Shown piece after piece: positions 1-8,200 of a stretch of 64,000 bases of DNA; within the stretch, counting starts at the first letter, position 1, and each line of letters begins with the position of its first letter. Position numbers and translations under genes: made by a program. Origin of the DNA: CAWARU01 sp963805795. Its GTDB lineage: Bacteria > Pseudomonadota > Gammaproteobacteria > UBA6186 > Azoamicaceae. Below the pieces are notes generated by a model. The model searched no databases, had not been told where the DNA came from, and saw only the letters and a list, made by a program, of their open reading frames with translations. The stretch covers positions 1,612,001-1,676,000 of the forward strand of contig CAWDVG010000001.1 in the NCBI GenBank assembly GCA_963805795.1, in the 5' to 3' direction.

Positions 1-114
1 AGGATAATCCAATAGACTTTCTGGATCTTCTGAGAAAGACTGAACATGCACCCAGCCTTTAATCCCAAAGGGTGCACCAATACGACCCAAAATAATCAGT
101 TGCAAGGCTATCAC
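1..114 (-). CDS. rimM: Ribosome maturation factor RimM, N-terminal fragment (gene runs off the window)
   Basis: The 38 codons visible read into the RimM N-terminal beta-barrel: after a short leader comes LILGRIGAPFGIKGWVHV, matching the conserved GRI-GAP-GI-GW-V pattern of the family. RimM binds ribosomal protein S19 and assists 30S head maturation. The start is a GTG 10 nt downstream of the rpsP stop codon. The rpsP-rimM order on the same strand is the usual gammaproteobacterial operon (rpsP-rimM-trmD-rplS), so the rest of that operon should lie before position 1. Only the N-terminus is present, so nothing can be said about the PRC-barrel half. Confidence 0.85.
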   Translation of the reverse strand, partial: MIALQLIILGRIGAPFGIKGWVHVQSFSEDPESLLDYP

Positions 115-124
115 TAGAAATAAA

Positions 125-373
125 TTATGAAGCTTTATCCCATTCTGCAATCAAAGTTGCCACACGCTGAGAGGGTTTAGCCCCGTTCTTGATCCATTTC
201 TGAACCTGTTCTCGGTCCATTTTTACCCGCTGCTCTTGACCACTGGCAATGGGGTTAAAATAGCCTAAACGCTCGATATAGCGTCCATCCCGAGGACAGC
301 GCTTATCAGCTGCAACTATATGATAAAATGGACGTTTTTTTGCACCGCCCCGTGCCAAACGAATCACCACCAT
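125..373 (-). CDS. rpsP: 30S ribosomal protein S16
   Basis: This 82-residue protein has the normal length and signature of bS16: it starts MVVIRLARGGAKKRPFYHIV and continues through a GRYIERLGYFNP motif. It is a structural protein of the 30S body needed for assembly. It is first in the operon with rimM immediately downstream. The ATG start is the natural family start. The 335 bp upstream should hold the promoter, although I could not assign -35/-10 boxes with confidence. No oddities are visible. Confidence 0.97.
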   Translation of the reverse strand: MVVIRLARGGAKKRPFYHIVAADKRCPRDGRYIERLGYFNPIASGQEQRVKMDREQVQKWIKNGAKPSQRVATLIAEWDKAS

Positions 374-709
374 GAATAAAAGACCCTCATTATAAATAAA
401 TTCAATTTGTCTATTAACGTTAAAGACTGGGTAGTTTATCCAAAATTGATGGACTTTGCAATCGCCATAGGCAGCGGGGTTTTATTCATATATGCATATT
501 GTTAACAAATCGTTAAAATAAAGGACATTCTAAAAATTATAATAAAGTTAACTTACAATACACTAATCTTGCCGGCCTATTCCATCTTGCCATCACCTTT
601 AAACTAGTTTACAATGAAAACTTATATTAATAATCATAAGCTACAGACCTCATATGGGGCATTGACAGAACTCTTGGATAATTACTCATAAAATGAGTGG
701 GAAATAATA
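374..709. other. Intergenic region between divergent rpsP and the giant-protein gene
   Basis: No credible coding region, RNA gene or strong hairpin is visible in this AT-rich stretch. It must contain the divergent promoters for rpsP (minus) and the giant gene (plus). The plus-strand gene has only a weak ribosome-binding sequence (GAGTGGGAA) before its ATG at 710. Confidence 0.5.
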
Positions 710-3700
710 ATGCTTAATCCAGAACAAATAGCTGAACTATCGAAAAAATATAATGATGATGCCAATATGAAAGGCGGTTTTGAGCAAACTTGGGCTGCGG
801 GAGCCACTGGAACTGTTGCTCTGGCACAGTCCCCCCAGACTGCCCTCCCCGCTGCGGGAACTGCTGGCGTTTATAGCACTCTGGCTTATGGTATCGGAAT
901 TTCTAATGGTTCTGGGGCTTTTTCTTCATCTTCTTCATCTTCGTCAGCATCGCCATCTATTTCCCTAAAAAATAGCCAAGACAAGACCAATATAAGATTA
1001 ATCGCTAGTTTTTTCGGTGATTCGTTTATTGAGGGAATGAGTTTCGATGATGAATCATTAGAAGGAGTCAGCGCAACAGAAATAATGAATTATACTATTA
1101 GCTTTCTAGAAGCACATAAAGAAAAATTTCCAAAATCTGCTTTATTTATCGAACCATTAAAGCAAACAGTACTGTTAGAACGAAAACGAATGAACGCCAT
1201 AGTCAAAATGGCTGATCTTGAAGAAGATGTACAAATGACCTCTAGCAAGGAAGAACTGGAGAGGGGGCTTATACCCAAACTCCAGTTTCCAAAAAAATTA
1301 TATGGCGAAACATTTAATAAAAATCCAGACAATACCAAAAAACAAACCCAAATCTTACAATCCTTGGCGGATGATATATCGAATAGAATTCGAAACTTAA
1401 AATTAGGTGAAAGACTCGTTATTCCTGGCGGGTGGGGCGCCCTTCCCTTTGGACATGCCATATATTATGAAATAGAAAGAGAAAGAACAACTCCTATTCC
1501 TTTATACTCCATGCGCATTTTTAATTCGGGTGCGGGTGTGGGCTTTTATCAAAGAATCGCGGACATCGGAAAATCGGATACGGTTGTTTTAAAATGTTGC
1601 CCTTGCGTAGAACAGAAAAATTTAACCTCTACCGAGCTACTTAGAAACAATGTCTGGCTTTATCATGCCGAAATGCAGATTTTAGGCATCATTAAAAATG
1701 AACATCGTTTTAATGAAGATGATATTTATCGACAGTTTTTGCCTGCCATTCACAAGCATTTTGGCGAAAAAATACAAACACCGGAGAATTACAACAAATT
1801 TAAAAAACCGCAACGAAGTGGCACTTGTTCTTACAAAAGTTTGATGTGCATTTTTAAATATCATACAGACAAAAAAGAATATCGACTATTTAAACACAGT
1901 ATGCGCATGGATTTATTGAGAAAATTTATTCAATTAAATTCAACAAAGAATCTACCAAAACAAAAGAAAAATTCGACACTCAATTTAGAATTCGTAAGGT
2001 TGTATCAATCTATTTTACAAACCGTTAAAGAAATACAATTCGAATTTCAAAATCTCAACACTAACAATCACGCAGCCGATGCAAGAAAAACAAAAAAAGA
2101 AATGATAGATTGTATTAACCAAACGTTAGAGATAATAATTTTTAAACGTAATCCTGATAACTTTTTTTCCGAAATTAATATACCAAATAAATCTAAATTA
2201 GGACTAAATAGTTTGGACAGCTGGGCTTGCAATATATTAGATATAACAGAGCTCCAGGATCGCCGCAAGGCAAGCGATTTATCTTTACAGTATATTAGCT
2301 TTTCTCGATTATCCAAAGAAAAAATGCATAGCCAGCTAGAGCGCCTTAAACAATTAAAATTTGACAATCCATTATTAGAAACCAAACTATTGAAATTATT
2401 CAAAGATTATATAGAAGCAACAGGGACGCTTGATGCCTTAATTTATAAAAACAACAGAAATGATTTGGCAAAAATAATGAAATTAGTCATTCGTAAATTT
2501 TCGGAAAGTATCGATAAAGATATCACTGCAAATATTTTAAGCTTGGCGGAAGCGAAAGAGAGCTTATTAGTGATTGAGGCGGTAGAAAAAATCATCAACC
2601 AAAATAGAGCAGATAACGAAGAATCAACTCATGCAATATTACAAGCACCCTTATTACGAGAAGATAGTCCTTTTGTGTTCCCAGCCATCGATACAGAAAA
2701 CTTAAAGAAAAAAATGGATGAGGATAATGAGCCTATTGAATTTTATAATGTTTCCATTGAAGCAGAAATAAGCAAATTAACTGTTAAAAACATCCATGAA
2801 TCACTTAATACATGCTTAAAAAAGATAGATGAACTTATTAAAGCAGGACAATATAAAACAGCAGAGCACGTAATCGATAAAATATTATATTTCATACCTC
2901 CACCCGATACCCAAGAAAACGGCCAAATTGCATTTTGGCTATCATTTGGAACGGATGAAGCCAATAGAATAGTTAAAAGCTTAGTAAGGTTATGCGAATA
3001 CTTGGTGCAATGCAAGTACCATTCCTTGGGTTCATTCCGAGGATATGAATGGATAAAACAAACTTATTATGTACAAAAAATATTGAGTATAGTGCATCAA
3101 TTATATACAACTTCACATTTTAAAAACATCCACATTGCGGTTGATTACCTGACGCATCATATCAAATCACAGAAAGCAAAAAGTCTTTTTATGGCTGTTG
3201 CAGATGCAAAAATTGAAAAAGACAATGAAAATGTATTAAACTATTTTAGAAAAATGAATCAAACTCAAAATGATAATCAAGCATTTTTTTCTATCCCTTT
3301 TTGCACTAGTTCTTCTCCTTATGTAGTCACAGAAAACTCTAATTCAGCTGATCTTAAATATATTGAAACCTTGCTCAAGACCAATTCTATATTGAAAAAC
3401 ACCATACAAAAAGCATTTGTTGAAGAATTTAATGTTGAAAATGCATCTATTCCCCTGCATTGGCTAGTTGCATTTGCAGCAACCAGCCACGCAGAACCAT
3501 TTTTACCTGAACAATACGTATTATTCAGACAAACAGCCTACATAGCAAGATTATTTTTAGCTCAAACAACCTTATTTCATCCTGATGAAGAATTATTGAA
3601 ACAACCCTATTGGAAGTTACAAATTCATCTTATTTTGAATCCAAAAAATCTTTCTGAAGAACCCAGCTTAGCTTTTTTATTTAATAGTATGGACACAACT

Positions 3701-5239
3701 ACCTTAAACGCAACAGCTAACCAATTAGATATTAAAAAAACTTATTTTAAAATATTTCAATGCAAACAGAATGAGCTGAGAGACTTGGGAGATTTATTAA
3801 GTAAAACTTCAAACATATTAAATGAAGCGCCCGGACAAAACCACAATAAATTATTAACTTATACAGAATCGGATGATGAAAGCGAGGATGAAGAAGAAGA
3901 TGAAAGAGATAATGCTACTATCAATCTAAATAGGGAAGAACTTAGACAAACGCTAAGGCTGCTTTGCCCGGATGATAAAACTTTACAAATTTATAAAACC
4001 ATCGATTATTTTACAACAAATCTGGCCAAACTTGATAATAGAAAACATCAAGTTTTATGTTATCTATTATTATTTGAACCCAGCATTTTGAGCAAAACCA
4101 TCGCATCTGACGAATCCATTATCGAAATATTAAATACTTTTATCGCAAATGGATATCGATATTTTTTTGAATTGGGCCAGGTACAACCTTCTTTATACTT
4201 TTTGCGTTTAGCCGTTATTTTTAGAGAATGTGCGAAAAATCTTAGTCAAAATAATAAAATAATCGCTGAGGAACATACCTATCCAAAATATCTGAAGCAT
4301 TTTTTAGAGCTAGAGACAATCAAAAATATTTCAGATCAAGACAAGACGCTTATTGCAGTAGAACGCCTAGCTACTAATATGACCATATATAAAAACGTGG
4401 GCTTTGATAATATCAATGAATTAATAAGATTAACCTTTATAATAAATAAATTAGATGACGATAGAGAAGAAATAGATAATTATTTGCTTGACAAAATCAA
4501 TACAACTCAGTTTGAAATCTCTCAATTTTTATATCAATGGCAATCTAAAGATAAGGCTGCTTTTAATAAATGGGTTAATCATGAGTTAAATGCTTATATT
4601 ACAGAGCATTATAAAGAAGCCTTGGAAGGAAAAATAATTTGGGAATTAAGTAAATTTCCTAAAATAACAAGTTTCTGTAAAAAATACAGCTTCGATATAA
4701 CTCATTTAGAATTATTGACAGAAGGCGGCTTTATTTGGAAAGGCGATATACCCAGTCTAAATAAAACATTATTTCCTGATGCTTCAAAACTTAAAAAAAT
4801 AATAAAACTAAATAGTTATGATTATTCTTTCATTGATCAACATGGAAATAAAAACTACATTCATTATTCTATTCATTATTCTAACAATAGTGGTAGCATC
4901 ATTATCCGAGAAATTCAAAATGAACAATATTTATTTAGACCCATAGAGGAAACCGGTCTTAGTCCTTATTCATTCGAAAAACTCACATTTTGGCAATCTA
5001 TTACTACCAACAACGTCTTGATTTTGAATCAAAACAGTCAAATTTCCTTTAGATTTTCCCATAACAATGGCAGCTTGGAATACCACTCTTCAGAATTGAC
5101 GCAAAAAACATTTTTAGTTAATAAAAATCTTGAAAAAAATGATTTTTCATTATTTTATCATTTAGACATTCAATATCATATCTTAAAAAATGCAAGCAAC
5201 GAATCCCATTCAGGTTTTACTTCCAAACTACAATCATAG
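710..5239 (+). CDS. Giant putative effector/ATPase, N-terminal part (1509 aa), with candidate His-Asn-Cys protease domain
   Basis: This is the first half of what looks like one protein of about 3,400 residues. It has an Ala/Gly/Ser-rich leader (residues 28-85, including a run of eight Ser) and then a region with possible catalytic residues: H249 in PFGHAIYYE, N272 in RIFNSGAGVG and C373 in QRSGTCSYKSL. The same three motifs in the same order occur in the ankyrin protein at 56990-59530. The remaining 1,100 residues are helical and Lys/Glu/Asn-rich with an acidic patch near 1055 (DDESEDEEEDERD), and I recognise no family there. The frame ends just after an A6 run at 5185-5190, where the next coding frame takes over. 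The size and eukaryote-like partner domain suggest a secreted host-directed protein, but that is inference. Confidence 0.8.
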   Translation: MLNPEQIAELSKKYNDDANMKGGFEQTWAAGATGTVALAQSPQTALPAAGTAGVYSTLAYGIGISNGSGAFSSSSSSSSASPSISLKNSQDKTNIRLIASFFGDSFIEGMSFDDESLEGVSATEIMNYTISFLEAHKEKFPKSALFIEPLKQTVLLERKRMNAIVKMADLEEDVQMTSSKEELERGLIPKLQFPKKLYGETFNKNPDNTKKQTQILQSLADDISNRIRNLKLGERLVIPGGWGALPFGHAIYYEIERERTTPIPLYSMRIFNSGAGVGFYQRIADIGKSDTVVLKCCPCVEQKNLTSTELLRNNVWLYHAEMQILGIIKNEHRFNEDDIYRQFLPAIHKHFGEKIQTPENYNKFKKPQRSGTCSYKSLMCIFKYHTDKKEYRLFKHSMRMDLLRKFIQLNSTKNLPKQKKNSTLNLEFVRLYQSILQTVKEIQFEFQNLNTNNHAADARKTKKEMIDCINQTLEIIIFKRNPDNFFSEINIPNKSKLGLNSLDSWACNILDITELQDRRKASDLSLQYISFSRLSKEKMHSQLERLKQLKFDNPLLETKLLKLFKDYIEATGTLDALIYKNNRNDLAKIMKLVIRKFSESIDKDITANILSLAEAKESLLVIEAVEKIINQNRADNEESTHAILQAPLLREDSPFVFPAIDTENLKKKMDEDNEPIEFYNVSIEAEISKLTVKNIHESLNTCLKKIDELIKAGQYKTAEHVIDKILYFIPPPDTQENGQIAFWLSFGTDEANRIVKSLVRLCEYLVQCKYHSLGSFRGYEWIKQTYYVQKILSIVHQLYTTSHFKNIHIAVDYLTHHIKSQKAKSLFMAVADAKIEKDNENVLNYFRKMNQTQNDNQAFFSIPFCTSSSPYVVTENSNSADLKYIETLLKTNSILKNTIQKAFVEEFNVENASIPLHWLVAFAATSHAEPFLPEQYVLFRQTAYIARLFLAQTTLFHPDEELLKQPYWKLQIHLILNPKNLSEEPSLAFLFNSMDTTTLNATANQLDIKKTYFKIFQCKQNELRDLGDLLSKTSNILNEAPGQNHNKLLTYTESDDESEDEEEDERDNATINLNREELRQTLRLLCPDDKTLQIYKTIDYFTTNLAKLDNRKHQVLCYLLLFEPSILSKTIASDESIIEILNTFIANGYRYFFELGQVQPSLYFLRLAVIFRECAKNLSQNNKIIAEEHTYPKYLKHFLELETIKNISDQDKTLIAVERLATNMTIYKNVGFDNINELIRLTFIINKLDDDREEIDNYLLDKINTTQFEISQFLYQWQSKDKAAFNKWVNHELNAYITEHYKEALEGKIIWELSKFPKITSFCKKYSFDITHLELLTEGGFIWKGDIPSLNKTLFPDASKLKKIIKLNSYDYSFIDQHGNKNYIHYSIHYSNNSGSIIIREIQNEQYLFRPIEETGLSPYSFEKLTFWQSITTNNVLILNQNSQISFRFSHNNGSLEYHSSELTQKTFLVNKNLEKNDFSLFYHLDIQYHILKNASNESHSGFTSKLQS

Positions 5240-8200
5240 ATTTGATATTATAACAAAGAGTAAAAGAACACTATTTTCCAGCATAGAGTGGCCATCATTT
5301 TTTATCTCAAAAAACCAATTTGTTCCTTTATTAAAAACTAAGGCGCGTTATTTATTTTTAGAAAATTTAGCCGGCGAAAAAATGGTATTACTTTTTTCTG
5401 ATTCCGTATATTCATTTAAAATGGATTCTCATGGAGAATTACAAAGCCATAGCATCATATCCAATATAAAACTAGCCTATGCTTATCTAATAAGCAATAA
5501 AATCAGAAGCGCAAAGAAAATACTATTGGAAAAATGTATTAAATTATCGAAATACTCTAAAGTAGAAATCGGCGCTTTAGTTCATTTATTAGAAACGAGC
5601 CATGACGCGTGCATTACTCTAGTAACATTCTACGTGCTTTTTGAAAATTTATCCTATTATTCACCTAAGACCATAAAAAGTGACCTGCTTGATGAAAATG
5701 CAGAGATACATACAATAATATTACAAAATTTTGAAAAATATTTTTCAGCCACAGAAAAATATAAAACAAACTTAGCCATTGATTTTCAAAAGAAAATAAG
5801 CAAATGTTTTTCTAAATTGTGCCACTTACTTTCAATCAAAGAAGCATCACCCTTACTAACGCTGAATCTGGACAGATTGAGACTAAAAGCAGAGGAGAAG
5901 CTGAATCAAGCAACACAAGATAATATAGTTTGTAATATAAAATTTGATGAAAGCCGTTTCAATTCGGACTGCCAAGGTTTATCGAACCCATTTAAAACAG
6001 CAGTCCATTACGAGCAAACCAGTTTTTTAAGTCGAAATGCTACACATGACTATCCTTTTATAAGGACTGCTTATGAAAAGATGCAGCAAAAACAATTATC
6101 CAACTACAACGAGTATATGTATTATAAAGAAAAATTAGAATTCCTAGATGATACACATTTTCTTATACCGATTTTACGTGTTCTTTATCAATTAAGTCTG
6201 AAACTTGGTCCACTTGGCAACATTCTTGGTATACAACCTGCGTTTGAGTTACCCCCTTTTGACGAACTGTTAGATATAGATATTGACTCCACTGACAACG
6301 ATAAAATATTATCTTTAATAAATAAGTGGACTGCCATACATAACCATGCATTAGGTTTGGTTGCGGCTAAAAAGTACCCGACACAACTTCCATATACATT
6401 ACCGGCTATTCTATCCGTTAATAAACCCGCAGCAGTCGTTTTAAACGCCTGTCCAATTTCGAATTTCAATTCAAATTTAAATATTACATCCGTCCTAAAA
6501 AACGAGCCTCTGCCAATTCCTAAAGAAGTAGCAGAGGATTTATTAAAGCGAATTGCTATAACAGCTGCAAGTTTTAATGACAAATTAACGAAACGTGAAT
6601 TAAATAGAATTCATCAAGATATCATAAATTTTGCGGCAACCTATAAAAAAGATAAGATTACTATCGCAAAAGAAGGGTTTATTCCCCTTTTATCTCATCT
6701 ACAAGGTCATTCCGAAAATTATGCTAAACAGCTTAAAACGATGGAAGATGCTATCCTTCAGTTAATCAATAAAATTCCATCGAACGAAACAGAAATCCCG
6801 ATTCGTCTTAAAATAAAGTCCGGAGACTATTTATTAAAGCAAAGCATACAAGAACTTATACCTCTCTATTTACAAAAAGATAAAACACTTTATCAAAAAG
6901 AAAATGCATGTTTGACAGACGCTGAAATTAATTCTCTAGACAAATCTATAACAGAATTTTTATTGGTGGCCACAGAAAAGCAACGTATAGAGCGAGCCAT
7001 TAAATGCGCAGAGTCTTTCAAAGATTATATAACCGGAACGAAAAAAATTGCCAATGAAGAAGAAGTAAAAAAGAAAATAGAGGATTTCTATTTTGAACTC
7101 ACTTCTACAAGATCCTATAAGGACAATATTGTTTTACACCCAGAATATCTAGTTTTTGAATATCACAATAATTTTTTATTGCGCAAAGATCAGGTTGAAA
7201 ATTTGGACAAGCTCTTAAATGACAAAAACCAACAAGAAAATGTTTTGCAAATGATCATGGGTAGTGGAAAAACAAAGGTATTATTGCCCTTGACAGCTTA
7301 TAAAAGAGCGAATGGCCTTAACTTAAGTATAATCATGTTGCCTGAAAATATTTTCCCTACGATCTCTAGAATTTTACAGCTAGAATGTCAAAAAATGTTT
7401 GACCGCAAGGCCGTCCATATAAACTGGGATGGAGATTCAGTCAAATCTTTAAAACAAATTTATCATCAGTTAAAACATGTAGGCCCTCAAAAAGCATTTC
7501 TTATCATGACCGACAAAGAAATGCACCTTTTTATGTTAAAATTTCGCGAGTTGCAATTACAATATAAAAATTTAGGAAAGTATTTAAAAAAATGTAGAAT
7601 AGAGAGCATACTTTCAGATGATAATCCAAGTCATTCTAGCGAAATCGATACTGATTCTTCTCTTGATTCAAGCAGCGATGATGAAGTTGATTCAGAGAAA
7701 AACATGAATATAGCCATGCCTAAAAAAAATAAGAACAAAATAGATCTAGAAATGAAATTAGTAACCTATAGAAAAATATTTGCTCTTTTAAAAAAATTGG
7801 GTTATTTAATGATGGATGAAGTCGATACAAGCTTGAATCATTTACATGAAGTTCATGTTTCATCCAGCGATTTAATAAAAATTAATTCGGATAGAATAGA
7901 CTTAACTGTTTTCTTATATGAAACCTTGTTAACAGATAACCAAATCTGTAATAAAATGAGCTTTGACTTTTTTGATTCCAATAATCAAAATAGTCTTCTA
8001 TTTACCCCGTCGCGATATCAGAATATTAAACCTCATTTCGTTAAGCAACTTATCGAAAAAATAAAAACTGAAGAACACGAAAGCTCCATTCTAAAGGATT
8101 TGAAAACTTTGCTATGCGCACAAGATAAAATTTTTAATGAAACTGCTATTGATTATTTATTAGAAGATAAAACGAAATCCGATCTTTTTACGCATCGTTT

